Source: Harmonia axyridis (Eukaryota > Arthropoda > Insecta > Coleoptera > Coccinellidae). From it: a stretch of DNA of 64,000 bases. Where the stretch lies: contig NC_059504.1 in the NCBI RefSeq assembly GCF_914767665.1, positions 44,671,720 through 44,735,719 of the forward strand. The letters run 5' to 3'. The notes below the pieces were generated by a model that saw nothing but the letters and a program-made list of their open reading frames with translations, had not been told where the DNA came from and did not search any database. Every line of letters starts with the position of its first letter. The first letter of the stretch is position 1. The position numbers and the translations under genes are program-made. Positions 46,145 through 59,000 of the stretch are shown here, piece by piece.

Positions 46145-47458
46145 TACTAACTGACAAAGAAACTGCATAGCAAGGAATAAATGATTGAATTTGGAGAAAA
46201 AAATCGTGAAGGTTTTTTCATGTGAACAATTTTTGTTACTTTAATATTGTAGTTATTTTCTGCAAGTTTTCTGAATTTTACAACAAACCAGCTGTTCAAG
46301 GATATTCAAAGTCGATGTTTAGTTATTGTTAGAATGCCTAGAGCACGTGTACGCGGAATTTATTGCCGCTTAGTGAATTTGAAAGAGGTCGAATTATTGG
46401 TCTACGGAAAGCGGGGTTGTCATTTCGAGAAATCGCTAACTACTGTTATGAGATGTTGTCAAGGGTGGTTCGAAAATGCCCAAAATCGAAAAGAAGTAGG
46501 CACCGGACGTCGAAGGGGCACAAATGACTTACGACGTTTAAGACTTACGGTCATTAGAAACCGATTTGCAACAACTCGATCTTTGGCTGATCAGTGGTTA
46601 GGAGCCATTGTGTAACTATCCAAACTGTTTACTGCCGGATAAGGTCTTTAGGACTGCAGCATTATCGATCCCATCTCTCACGGTTGAGCATCGCCGGCAA
46701 CGATTACAGTGGTGCAGAGAACGTCAACATTGGAATGTGGAATGGCATCAGGTCGTCTTTTCTGATGAATCTCTATTTCTTTGGGTACACATGATGGCCG
46801 AAGAAGGCTTAGACGACATCGGGGAGAAAAATGTGAACCTCAGTTTGATGTTGAGCGTCATGCACACCGGACAGTAGGCGTTATGGTATGGGGTGCTATT
46901 GCACATGCAAGTAGGTCACCTTTAGTCTTCATTCGAGGTAACATGACAGCGCTGCATTACCTTCAAGAAATAGTGGAGCCATATGTTCTCCCTTACCTTA
47001 AACGGCTCGATAATCCAATATTTCAGCAAGATAATGCCCAACCTCATGTTGCCAGAGTTAGTTTAAACTTTTTCGAAGCGACCCATGTGAATCTTTTGGC
47101 ATGGCCGCCCAGATCCCCCGATCTTTGGCCCATAGAGCATGTTTGGGACATCATGAGTAGATGGCTTGGAAATTTACTCGAGCCCCCTCGGAGTTTGGCG
47201 GCTCTGAGACATGATGCACAAGTAGCTTGGTATACTATCCCTCAAGAAGAAATAGACCATCTTATTGCATCAATGCTGAGACGTGTTGGGGAGTGTATGG
47301 ATAATCGCGGTGGACAAAACATTATTAACAAATTTATTAGAAAAAATTGTAAACCCTTCGTTTTTTATCCAAATTTCAATCATTTACTTCTTGCTATACT
47401 ATCTATGTTTTACCAAAAACAAATATAATTTAAACAGCTCCTTCTGTGTCAGTTAGTA
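46145..47458 (+). mobile_element. Tc1-type DD34E element, copy 2 (best preserved)
   Basis: The 1314-bp element is bounded by TACTAACTGACAAAGAAACTG and its inverse end TGTCAGTTAGTA, each next to TA. The transposase runs from 46334 (MPRARVRGIYCR) to 47428 but is split over three frames. The N-terminal helix-turn-helix is at 46334-46615, the middle at 46608-46877, and the catalytic C-terminal half at 46781-47428. It is one of three copies, all on the + strand. Confidence 0.88.
46781..47428 (+). pseudogene. Tc1-type transposase, catalytic half
   Basis: An open frame of 215 codons covers the region after the first catalytic Asp (which lies just upstream in another frame, VVFSDES). Visible are GVMVWGAIAHASRSPLVF, the second Asp in FQQDNAQPHVAR, and WPPRSPDLWPIEHVWDIM with the catalytic Glu. 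Counting from Asp to Glu gives 34 residues, so this is a DD34E enzyme. The N-terminal DNA-binding domain is separated by frameshifts, making this a broken gene. The family cuts and pastes its own DNA at TA sites. Confidence 0.85.
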
Positions 47459-49519
47459 TATCAGGGGAGGCTCACCTTTTCTGAACATTTCATCTTTTCA
47501 TTCATTGGCTTATATTAAATTTGACAAAAACTTCAGCTTTTCAAATAGTTTCAGTACAACGTCAGAAATGTGTTCATTCTATTGAAGAATGGCAAGTTTT
47601 AACTTGATTTCATTGATACAATGTAGTTTTTCGTCAATATAATGAAATTTCATTCTTTAAAGTATATCTGTGCTGATAAACTATTTGTTGTTTCGATGAA
47701 GTTGGATATAAAATTTGGTGCATTATATGTATAAAGTCGTACATTAACTCCTTCGGAAAATTTCAATGAACAGTAGTACATTATTGATAAAAAGGCAATG
47801 AACTGAACATTGGTTCAATGCAATTGATTCGATCATTACAATGTTCAGTAGTGCAAAGTAGTTCATCAACTACTTTGCATTGTATTAATTCAATGTTTCT
47901 GATGTCCATTGGTTAAAAAATTATTATTCATAAAAACAATGGAGTATGTATTCCATGGAATTTATCTAAGTACACTTTTGGTTGAGTGAATCAATTGAAA
48001 TTAACTTTATGAGCTTTTTGATTCAAAATATTATTTTTTTGTTGAACAATGTTACCATATGAAGTACTGTTATGTCTCTCAAAATTAAGATATCGCGATA
48101 AATAAGGATAGAAAATGTTCGGAAAAGATGAAACTATATTTGAGTGGTCGAATACCATCTCATAGTCAACGAATCAATCCACAGATTGTTCTGAATAAAA
48201 CCTTATTTTTAATTTTTTTTGTTCACCCCTGTATTAAAAAATACAATCTGAACAAACATGTTTCCGAGGAATCAAGCTACAATTCGAAAAATAAATTGCT
48301 AAAATCAGCCAAAGGGTTCAAGAGAAAATGAACTCTACAAACGTTGAGATTTTGTGGCGTGCTTATAATTGAACAAAGACAGTATTACTGTTTAGAAATG
48401 GAAGAAAAGCAATTTGAATCGAATTAATTGAAATTTATTTAGATACTTGACCACATAATGCTCTTCACCTATCACTTTCTATGATTTTCACATTGAAAGA
48501 AAGCTTAACGGAATTTTTTTAGCATAAGTTTCCAAACAAGTTTCAAACTTTTAGAAATTATGTCTCTCCACTCCTATTGGCATTTTATATTATTCAAATG
48601 GTTGCCCCTGATTTCTGGGAGATTGTACCCTCATAAAATTGCATTCACAAGATGTCCCCTTCATCCTAAAAATTGAGCAGCCTCAGCGTATTCTGCAAAA
48701 ACTCGCCTTAATATTCGACTGGACTGTTTCATATGCCCCTTCATTCTAAGTAGTAAAATTGATTATTCTGAAATGTTATTACCGAGCTGTGGAAATGCTA
48801 CTTTCAAAGCTTATCCGTCATTCTCTAGTCTTCGACTTTATTGCTCGCTATTTTATACTTGAAACTCGACTATATTTTAGTAGTTCTCTTGATTAAACGC
48901 CTTTAAATCCATCCAATTCTGCTCTTGCATCCATCTCGGTTAGTTAATATCTGAATCTTCTGAATAATCTGATATAATAAATCAAGAATGAAATTCAGCA
49001 CCAAAATTTATTACCCCGTTTGTAACAGACATTTTACCACTGTTATAAAAAATCTGAAGGAGGTTTAAATTGATGCTCCAATATTTTAATACCGAAAAAC
49101 ATATTGAAGTACAAAACGACATACGAATTGATTTCTAACTCAATAGAGGAAGACTTGATCTTCTGAATCCGAATAGGAATAATAATTCAGGCCAATAGAC
49201 ATTTTGGTGCTTCTTCTTCTTCTATTGGTGCCTATCCTCTGTGGATGTTGGCAATCACATTGGTCCACATTACTTTATTGACAGCCGCTCTGAATACTTG
49301 AATGGTCCTAATCCTTGCCCATTCCCAATTTTGCTGCTGCGATTTTCTAACTGCTCTTGTTTGAATTTTGGGTGCATAATCAGAAATAGCCTATCTGATT
49401 TGTCTATCAGATCTATTTGTTGAGATATGCTGCATTTGGAATTCTATGATATCTCGTTCCTATCGCCTGTTTGAAAAAAAACACATGGATTGAGTATTTG
49501 TTATGAAATTTATATACAT
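47459..49519. other. AT-rich intergenic stretch
   Basis: No supported gene. GC-richer sequence at about 49205-49430 (for example CTATTGGTGCCTATCCTCTG) could be the 3' end of another LINE, but no motif settles it. Confidence 0.4.
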
Positions 49520-50032
49520 TATATACTTATCACTTAAAAAATGTCCCTTTATATACTTTCTAGCATGGAGTGTACTAAGGAGGCTCCAAGAATCGTCGGT
49601 CATCGACTTGATATTGATCTTCCATGGTCTTAACTCCTAATATCTTGATGGAATCTTTTTCTTTTATCGAGTTTTTCCGTACTAATCCTTAACCTGACAA
49701 GTACCCAAAACAATTTCCATTTCGATTCTTCAACAAATTGCTTCATCATGATATGCACATTTTGCCATAGTTGCGACTCTGTCTCACCAATACCTTGAAT
49801 AATTTCTGCTTTCAATGTATCAACATTTCGAAGATTATTCTTGTAAATCAGCGCTTTCACATAGCCCCAGAGAAAGAAGTCTAACGGTGTCAAATCATAG
49901 GAAACTCAAAACTAATTCTAGGAAATCTGGAAATAACACGATTTGGACAGTTTGTATGTAGCAGTATAACTGTTAACACAATCTTGTTGAAACCACATGT
50001 CCTCGGTATCAATATTTTCCAGTTTTTGCCAT

Positions 50033-50709
50033 TAGATTAGATTAGATTTAATTAAGGAGGTTACGTTTCACTGTGACCTAATGGTCTATTGTGCCCCCCA
50101 TCAGAGCTATTCTCTCCATAAGGTGATCTACAGCTCGCCTTCCAGTTCCAGAGTTCTGATGAACTCCAATATCTGGGATGGCTCCAAGGAGGCATTCCGT
50201 CACCAGGTGATCCGAAGTTTCTTCCTCCTCCCCACAGAATCTGCACTCGTCATTTTCTGTAAGACCCATTCTCATGAGGTGTTTCCTAAGGCGGCAATGC
50301 CCTGTGAGGAGTCCAGTGAGGAGATGTAGCATATTTTTACTGAGATCCAGATACTTCTTAGATCTTGTGGAGTCAAAGTTTAGAAGAAACTTTTTGGAGT
50401 GATCCAGACCAGGAAGATTCCGCCAGAGTTTTTCACTTTCGGTTACCTCCTTTTCCTGAAACTCTTTCTTGTAGGTGCATTTGTCTACACCATAGAAAGG
50501 TTTCGGGCCGATGAAAGGAGTTTGTGCTCCTTTTCTGGCAAGTGTGTTAGCCTCCTCATTCCCGAGTGGCATGGAACCCAGACTAAAAAGACCCTGTTAT
50601 TCTTACCCATTTCATTAAGTTTTCTTCGGCACTCCAATACCAATTTAGAATCGATGGTATGTGATCTCAGTCCTTTAATTACAGCCTGACTATCGGAATT
50701 TTTTGGTTA
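50033..50709 (-). mobile_element. 5'-truncated RNase H LINE nested in a DNA transposon
   Basis: A 677-bp insertion flanked by the exact 7-bp direct repeat TTGCCAT (50026-50032 and 50710-50716). Its 3' tail, on the minus strand, is repeats of AATCT. It encodes the end of a non-LTR ORF2 (see the next entry). 5' truncation, target duplication and simple-repeat tail are the standard marks of target-primed reverse transcription. Confidence 0.9.
50078..50572 (-). pseudogene. LINE ORF2 C terminus: RNase H end and zinc-knuckle tail
   Basis: Minus-strand frame of 164 codons. Just upstream, in another frame (about 50695-50575), is the RNase H core SDSQAVIKGLRSHTIDSK followed by NRVFLVWVP. In this frame the RNase H end reads GNEEANTLARKGAQTPF, where the usual catalytic Asp after EA is Asn. 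Then follow TGHCRLRKHLMRMGL and CRFCGEEEETSDHLVTEC, the C-terminal Cys/His motif of I/R1/Jockey-group LINEs. It lacks endonuclease and reverse transcriptase because of 5' truncation. Confidence 0.85.
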
Positions 50710-50960
50710 TTGCCATGAAAAAAGTTGTGATATTGTCGCAATATCTGATATCGTTAACGGATATGGCTTTTCCTGCATCATTTTGAAAAAGTACAGACCA
50801 ATCACACCACCAGACCCTTTCTGGATGTGTTGGCTTATCTTGGATAACGCGAGGATTTTTCTCTTTCCTGAAATATGACAGTTTTGTTTATTGACGTACC
50901 TAGCCACAGATCTCGAAATTGGTTTCGTCCGAAAAGAATTAGTTTTTTGAGAAATTGCCT

Positions 50961-51424
50961 TTTCGTTTCAGTTTCTAATTGGCAAAATCTCGACGCATGG
51001 AATGATCTTGTGGCAGTAATTATAGTGTCAATTTAACTCAAAAATTAAACTCTTAATTGTTATGAACGTCGAAAAATTGACGAGAGCCAGCGGCAACACT
51101 ATTACTCACAACAACAATATTTTCTTCTAAACGACCGGCACGAACATATTGATGTCTTTCTGGACCAGTTTTTTTTCAATTTCCGTAATACACTCATTGT
51201 CAAAAGTCTTGGCCCCCCTAGGTTAAAAGTGTTAAAACTAGGTTAAACAATCTATGACTGTTCTGGAAATGATATGAATATTTTCCTCTATTCAACTGCA
51301 GTATATTTGATTAAAAATCCTTGTTTGTTACCCTTTGACGACTATATTTTTATGAATAGCGAAGCTTCAGCTGTCAAATTACGTTATATGGATGGATTCG
51401 AGGGTTTAAGTGTGTTACATAGGT
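50961..51424. other. Unassigned stretch before the palindrome
   Basis: No supported feature. A 68-codon frame at 51274-51480 runs into the palindrome. Confidence 0.4.
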
Positions 51425-52585
51425 ACGTACAGTGCATCCCATTTTGGGCGAGACAGCCAGGTTTCTCGCTTGTTATTTGAGATAGAGCTTTGTGGTTTTC
51501 ACGTTCCTTTCCTACTTTTTCGTGAAACTCAAGTTGGTCTTATCAGATTTTGCATAACTGTTTCCGTTCAAGAGATACAGGGTGATTTTGGAAATTGATA
51601 CTTTTCGGACCCCTCCTTTATCTCCGAAGTTATTAGAAATAATGCTGAGGTAAAAACTACGTCTGAATCAGAATTCTGCGTAGAATCCAGTGGCGTACTC
51701 AAAAAAATTTTTTGGGGTATGGTTTTGAAGATTCAACACAAACCTATATTTTTTTTAATGGAACACCATGTATATCATTATTTCGTTGAATTCGTTATTT
51801 TTTTGCCTTCGAAATGATGTATGATACTATATAGGTAGGATGTTCAAAAATGTAAAAAAAACACTAGAACATCAAATAATGACGATTTTTTGTTAATGGG
51901 CCATGCATTTCCTATGTTTCAATAAGAGGATTATTACTTTTGATTTTAAAAGTAGTAGGTCATTGATGATACAAACATCCTTGTTGTTATTATGGCTACT
52001 CTGCATTTGGGAGCATTGTTTTATCAAGTAGACATTAGAGGGAAAAAATCAATCTGATCTAGCTGTCATCGCTATGTATTATTGTTATTATTATTGATTC
52101 TTCTTTTATATGGGAAATCCATTGCCCATTAACAAAAAATCGTCATAATTTGATGTTTTAGTGTTTTTTTTACATTTTTGAACATCCTACCTACATAGTA
52201 TCATACATCATTTTGAAGGGAAAAAAATAAGGAATTCAACGAAATAATGATATACATGGTGTTCCATTAAAAAAAATATAGGTTTGTGTTGAATCTTCAA
52301 AACCATACCCCGAAAAATTTTTTTGAGTACGCCACTGGATTCTACGCAGAATTCTGATTCAGACGTAGTTTTCACCTCAGCATTATTTCTAATAACTTCG
52401 GAGATAAAGTATCAATTTCCAAAATCACCCTGTATCTCTTGAACGGAAACAGTTATGCAAAATCTGATTAGATCAACTTGAGTTTCACGAAAAAGTAGGA
52501 CAGGAACGTGAAAACCGCAAGGCTCTATCTTAAATAACAAGCGAGAAACCTGGCTGTCTCGCCCAAAATGGGATGCACTGTACGT
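51425..52585. repeat. Near-perfect 1.16-kb palindrome
   Basis: The left end ACGTACAGTGCATCCCATTT is mirrored by AAATGGGATGCACTGTACGT. Both arms of roughly 570 bp stay close to identical (for example GATTTTGCATAACTGTTTCC on the left and its inverse on the right), with a small indel near 51605 against 52411. Inner ends at 51688 and 52337 carry the CAGTGGCGTA motif of hAT-type repeats, and ACAGGGTGATTTT occurs at 51579. It lies 228 bp upstream of the first recognised Hk exon. Confidence 0.85.
51688..52337. repeat. CAGTGGCGTACTC-ended core of the palindrome
   Basis: The ends CAGTGGCGTACTCAAAAAAA and TTTTTTTGAGTACGCCACTG form a MITE-like unit of 650 bp. The flanks are inverted (GTAGAATC against GATTCTAC), not direct, so no hAT target duplication is visible. 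The outer arms may have arisen by a later inverted duplication. Confidence 0.6.
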
Positions 52586-52812
52586 TTGAAAACACAAGTT
52601 GAAAGATCCTATATTATATTCGTATCGTGAATTATTGTTATGTTTCGACCACTTCAAACATGACTGACAAGAAGTTTGAGTAATATGAAATCTCTAATAA
52701 AAACCATGTAATTTATAGGTTGAATCACAGCTTTGTCCAACGCTTTCTTTATTGCTGAGTACCTAAAAATATCATAGAATTGCACCAACCAACTCGATGT
52801 TTGACCTTGCAG

Positions 52813-53051
52813 GTGTAGAGCTCCCATAGCGAGTCTGGACTGTATGGAGGAATTCAGTGCTGGTAGTGCCTTGAGCGCTCTGGCCGACAGACAGGATGGT
52901 ACCATCACCAAGGAACAATTGCTGCTCAGCGGATTGTCCCATTCTGTACCCACCGCCCCCCTTCAGCTAAACAGGCAAACCTCAGTGACCCCCGGCCTTA
53001 GATATAGGAACCTTGGAAAAAGTGGCCTTCGAGTATCGAATATAGGGCTAG
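52813..53051 (+). CDS. Hk: Hk exon a (first recognised)
   Basis: Acceptor CCTTGCAG before 52813 and donor G/GTGAGT after 53051. The frame is open from the acceptor (CRAPIASLDC) into Met at 52844, so this may be an internal exon with an upstream start, or an alternative first coding exon. It encodes the low-complexity N-terminal segment and beta strand 1 of the barrel. It leaves one base of a split Gly codon. Confidence 0.9.
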
Positions 53052-56000
53052 GTGAGTTTTCTTAAGCGTTTCGAGTTTTTAAGATTGAAGTGAAGTAAGC
53101 AAGGCAAAGAAAATTTCTCGTTTTCGAAACACCTAAACGTTTTTCATTGTTTATATTGATAATAATAATAAACTTTACTGTATGTAAGGCATATTGAACT
53201 CAAGCATATACTTGTCGTTGAATTATCTTTTATTCCACATAAAAACAAATATAGAATAAATATAAATTTACATATAATGGGTGTTTTGTTTCGAGGTATA
53301 TAACTTTAAGTTGGCATTACTGTTCAAGATGGCGACCGATTTAACAGCTGTCAAGTGATTTATTCTCAGTTTGGTTTGACAATTCATCATGAATAGACTC
53401 ACGCCTGAACAACGCTTGCAAATAGTGCAATTTTATTTCGAAAATAATGGTTCTATGCGGAATACGTATCGCACACTACTTCCATTTTATTTTGTTCAGC
53501 GATGAAGCGCACTTCTGGTTGAATGGCTACGTGAATGTCTAAACACCGTTATATCCAGAAAAACTGACTGTTTGGTGCGCTTTATGGGCTGGTGGAATCA
53601 TTGGTCCATACTTCTTCAAAAACGATGATGGCCAGAACGTTACAGTCAATGGTGATCGGTATAGAGCCATGATTATTAACTTTTTCATTCCTGAATTGAA
53701 TAACCATGATGTCCAGGAGCTGTGGTTCCAACAAGACGGCGCAACACAGCTCGTGCCACAATCGATTTATTGAAAGACACGTTTGGTGACCGCCTAATTT
53801 CACGTTTTGGACCTGTGAATTGGTGTAAAGTCATTGGTCTATGCGGATAAGCCACAAACCCTTGACCATTTGGAAGACAACATTCGCCGTGTTATTGCCG
53901 ATATACGGCCACAAATGTTGGAAAAAGTCATCGAAAATTGGACGTCCAGATTAGACTACATCCGAGCCAGCTGTGGCGGTCATATGCCAGAAAGCATATT
54001 TAAAAGGTAATGCCACAAGATTATCTTGCGGATAAATAAAATTCATGTCATCGTTGTTTTATTGCAATTTAAAGTCCTATAGCTCTAAAAAAAACACCCT
54101 TCATAACAATAAGTAAACACGCAATAACAATTGATAATTGACAACAATACAAAACATCTACTTGATGAAAATTCTGAAAAACAGTAAAATGCGCTTTCAT
54201 AGAGTTATTTCCTTATGGCTGATTTGAATTTTTTTCTTTCAAATTGGAAGAAAGCTCATTAAACCCGACTGGAGCTGTATAGAGAAGTGATTTTTTGAAT
54301 GAAGAAGTAAGGTGTGAGAATTTTTAACTTTATACTGATTGCCTCAACCTTTAGAACGTATGCAGGCTAGCCCTGGGATACAGCTCCACCTCAAATATTT
54401 TATTGAAGGAACCGTCAATAATGATTTGGCTTTAAATATGGTTCTAAAAGAATCCAATGGTCTAAGTGTGAAGAGCTACCGAATTATTCTTTTTTGAACT
54501 ACAAATATTCTATGCCATTGAGAATAATCCAAACTATAGTACACAGTAATCAAGAAACACTTCTCCAAGCAGTTTCTCAGATGCAACAGTGCAAAATAAG
54601 CTTCGCCTAAACATCAAAAAGCTCACACACCACGGCAACCTAAATATCAACCTACTCAGAGGTCCATCCTGAAACCATCAGAGCTACATCATCAGTATAC
54701 ATTTTACTACGTCCTTGATCGATAAAACATGGCAAGTCATTAATAAATAAAGAAAATAAAAGAGGTCACAGATTAGGCCTGGGGAACACCCAAAAATAAG
54801 ATAAGGTTTTATTAGGTTAAAACACCAGCAAAAGCTTTCAATCCCCTTTAAATTTTTGATCAAATACTTCTAGCATATTCGTTTGAAATAAATATGAACG
54901 AATAAATGATTTCTGTACTGTATCTGAGAAATATTCAAGCCTTCAAAATTGATTCTGAATTCGAGGAAAGCCTGACATAAAGTCAGAAGCTTCTGTGCGC
55001 TCATCTATACAGGAATATGAAGTCTAGAATGGCCCAATTGGAGCACTAATGAACGAGCTCCCAAAAGCTTCTAACTTCACGTCAGTGCTTCCGTATTGTT
55101 TTCGATATTTTGCTTGAATTTTCTATAGTTCTGACTAGCCTTTCGAAACGAAATTTGGACGAAGTTTGGAATTGTTATTCAATGTGTACATGCAAGCAAA
55201 ATATCAACTCCATCAGATCTGTTTGCGGGAGGTTTCTTTAAAATGAAGAAATCTGCGGCTGAGGTTCATCGAATGCTCTCAAATACCTATGGTGAGGACG
55301 CTATCAGTGGAAGAACGTGCCGAAAGTGGTTTTAATGCTTCAAGAACGGTGCTTTTGATGTCGAAGATCAGCATGGCGGTAGAAGAGATAAGGTTTTCGA
55401 AGATGCAGAATTGGAGGCAATACCTGATCAAGACTCGTGTCAAACGCAACAAAAATGGACAGATCCATTGGAAGTGACGCAACAAGCCATTTCAAAACGC
55501 CTGAAAGTCATGGGAATGATGCAGAAACAAGGAAATTGGGTACCGTACGAGTTGAAGCCGAGATATGTTGAACGGCGTTTGTTTGCTTGTGAACAGCTGA
55601 TTGCAAGGCAAAGACGGAAGGGATTTCTGAATCGTATTGTGTCTGGAGACGGAAAATGGGTTCATGACAATGCTACACCCCATGTTGCGAAAGTGGTCCA
55701 GACATACTTGGAAACGTTCAAATGGGAATTCCTACTTCACTTGCCGTATTCTCCAGACGTTGCTCCCTCGGACTATCACTTATTTCGATCAATGGAACAC
55801 GGCCTGGCTGACCAGCACTTCTGGTCTTATGAAGAAGTGAAGGATTGGATCAATTCGTGGATCACTTCGAAAGATGACCAGTATTTTCAATGCGGGATTC
55901 GTAATCTGTTCGAAAGATGTGAGAAAGTAGTGGCCAGCGATGGACAATACTTCGAATCATAAATGTATAACCAGTTTTTTACAATAAAGCCTCGAATTAT

Positions 56001-59000
56001 TATATTACGGAGTTTGAATCCGGGGATATTCGTTTCGAAATCATAATAGTATCAAATTTGTATTTTATTCGTGACTCCTTCAGAATCAAAATTCACTCTC
56101 TTCTATTAACCGATGCTATTGACAATGGAACAAAGAGGATAAATTTTCTTTGTCTTCCCTGAGACCCTAAATTAGAAATCCTAGATCATCTAATATTTAG
56201 AATCAAGAAGCACGAGTTAAAATATTATCGTAGTTCTTAGGATTGCATTCGATTTTTTAGGAACATGGCCTACATTTAGCCCTAGCGTAACAGAAGAAAA
56301 AGCTGAGCAAATCATTGTACTAGCAGTTGAAAGTGGTATCAACTTATTTGATTTATCCGAAGCACATTCTGGTAATTATTCAAATCTCTTGCATGCTTGA
56401 GCCCTCACCTTAACCGATAAAAGTTCATTAAATTGAATCTGAAATCATTATTATGGCGAAATATTGGGAAGAAATTCATTATTTTGGGATAATGTGCTTA
56501 TGAAAATTGGCCTCATGAATATAAACGTTTTCTACTAAATATTCAAAGAGGATTTCAAAGCGAGTCCTGCGAGAAATGTCGATATTCTATAACGATAATT
56601 ACGTTATCTTCATAAAACACTCACCGAAAGTAAAATTGAAAATTTGAATTTTTTCTTTGGGACGAGAGATATTGTTGAGATATGAAATTTTTCATTCTCT
56701 GGTGTACACAGTTTTCCTTGAAGTTCATATTGAAAATGATCTTAATGATTTCAGATTAACTATTTGCATACTTGATAATCATTGCGACTAGATGCTTTTT
56801 CCATAGTTTCTTAGAATTCCACTAAGAAATGTAGATACTTCAACCCTCACCAATTCTGTTCCACTTGTCACCACTTGTTTGAAAAGGGTTGCAATTTAGA
56901 ACATTCTTCTAAAAATGGCATTTACTCTGAAGAATAATTGCATATAATAAGTGATCTGGACCCTAAAAATAAAAAGTGCTTTTATATAAATAATATTTGA
57001 AACAATATACCTCCAAACTAAAACTCCTAGTAAAACAGAGTAAAAAGTGGTTCAGAAAAAGAACACGAATTCTCATACCACAGAAATTATTGCAGAAAAA
57101 TACAATATTCTGAAGAATATCCTTATGTAATGAAAGGTCTAGTAGTACAATATGAACAAGTTGTTTTTCTGAACTATTTCATCTGAAAACAATTTTTTTG
57201 TTATTCTTGATATCTTTCGAGAACAAAATTGTGAAACAGATTTCTTGAGGGTAGAAGTTGAAGTTTCTGGGATTTTCTTAGGAAGTGTGCTTGGATCCAA
57301 TCTTTTGAATTGGTTTCATGAAGTTAATCTGGAATATGTTTGAAGGAACAAGAGCGGAGGTTGAACTAGGCAGAATTCTACAAAGAAGAGGATGGAAAAG
57401 GACAACCTATATTGTTACAACAAAAATATATTGGAGCACGAGGTGAGTTTTCTGAATTCGTAGCAGAATCAAGGGATAACATTTAAGGATACATTAAAAT
57501 TCATGGAAATATCAGTTTGAAAATAAATAAGGAGCTACAGTAATAATATAAGATATAGAAAATATAGGATGTAGTTCTACTGAAAAAATTCGAATAATTT
57601 AGTGAACATAATTACAATTGGTAATTTCTAATATTTCAACTTTTCAGGTCAGATGAGCGAGGTCTGTCCAGAAAACACATTATAGAAAGTATTAAGGCAA
57701 GTCTCATGAGGTTGCAGTTGTCTTATATAGATGTTGTTATGGTACATAAAGCAGATCCAATGTGTCCAATGGAAGGTATTGAATGTTATTCATTCTCCAA
57801 GATTTCCTTCTCTTATACGTAATATTACTAGAATTTGAACATGAAGATCTTTTTTAATTTCAACTATACACAAATTTATTCTTTCTTTTTATTTCTTAAT
57901 TCTTTATTTACATTTGGTGATCAGTTACTTTTCCAATATAGATATTTAACAAAGCTTGAATCCCTATGAAGCTGCAAAACGTACCTGCCTAGATATGCCT
58001 CCTCCTATGCTGTGTCTCTACAAGAGTTTTAAATGTACAATGCATTTATTTCATCATGACAGGAGACTTTACTGAGAAGCACAAACAAAAGATTAATTCA
58101 GTAATACAAGTAACCAAATTAATTCATTGAAAAAATATATATTTCTTCTAATAGAATAATCAGAAGAAAAACAATTAAAAAGTAACAGTTAGATATAAAG
58201 AAATAACAAAAATAAAAAAGAACTACCAAAAATTCAAAATACCAGAGAAACAGCAGTTATTGCATCTTCCTATTGTTATTTACTTATTTCTTTCATCAAT
58301 CCTATTGAAGCGTCTTCCTCAATTTGCAGAGGTGGTCAGAGCCATGCACTATGTGATATCCCAAGGTTGGGTTATGTATTGGGGTACAGCCAGGTGGTCC
58401 ACCGTAGAAATTATGGAGGCATATACGAACTGCAGGCAGTTCAACTGTGTTACTCCAATAGTGGAACAAACCGAATACCACATGTTTTGCAGGGAAAAAT
58501 CTGAACTTTATATGCCAGAACTTTACAACAAGATTGGCGTTGGTGAGTAGAATCCTTCGAATATAAAAATCGGTCAAAAATAGTACTTCAGTTGTGATTA
58601 AGAAATGATGATTTTTATGAGTTTGAGAACTTCAACTAATCATACAAGACAGAAATATTTTTGGAAATGATTTTTTATGATTATAATCTCATGGTATTTT
58701 GTTATATATGATTTCCGGCATATGTCCGCCGCGGCTGAGAGTTTCATAGTCTATTAGATCAGTCCAATTTTTCACTACTTTTTCCAACCAACCTGGCCGT
58801 ATGACGTCAATGGTGACTTGAATATTGGCTTATAACACTTCAAGAGTTGATGGTTTGTTGGCAAGAACAATGATGTAGCTTCATAAAAATCTCTGTTTTG
58901 CGTAGTGCGAAATTTAACTCGAAGCGAGTAAATTTCGCGAGTCACTTTCGCGAGTAGAATTTCGCTCTTGTGATCGCAGCTTAAAACAGAGCTGACACTT

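Larger units (their letters stand above)
49520..50960 (-). mobile_element. DD41D-related transposon, interrupted by a LINE
   Basis: On the minus strand, GYVNKQNCHIS, then GGVIGLYFFKMMQE (50707-50910), lies upstream of the insertion. Below it come NIDTEDMWFQQDC (near 50010) and then LTPLDFFLWGYVKALIYKN (49893-49800). These are the two catalytic regions of the same superfamily as the DD41D copies, but a different, older subfamily. Outer ends are not resolved. Confidence 0.75.
53052..56260 (+). other. Hk intron with DD41D copy 3 and mariner F
   Basis: This 3.2-kb intron holds two + strand DNA transposons (53277-54103 and about 55210-56010). The sequence between them (54104-55209) is AT-rich with no supported exon. 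Confidence 0.75.

Noticed and set aside
49205..49430. 3' end of another LINE
   Set aside because: Composition and a few codons are suggestive, but no motif, tail or target duplication was found.
50033..50060. TTAGATTAGATTAGA as telomere-type repeat
   Set aside because: It is the 3' tail of a LINE with a target duplication, and its unit is TTAGA rather than TTAGG.
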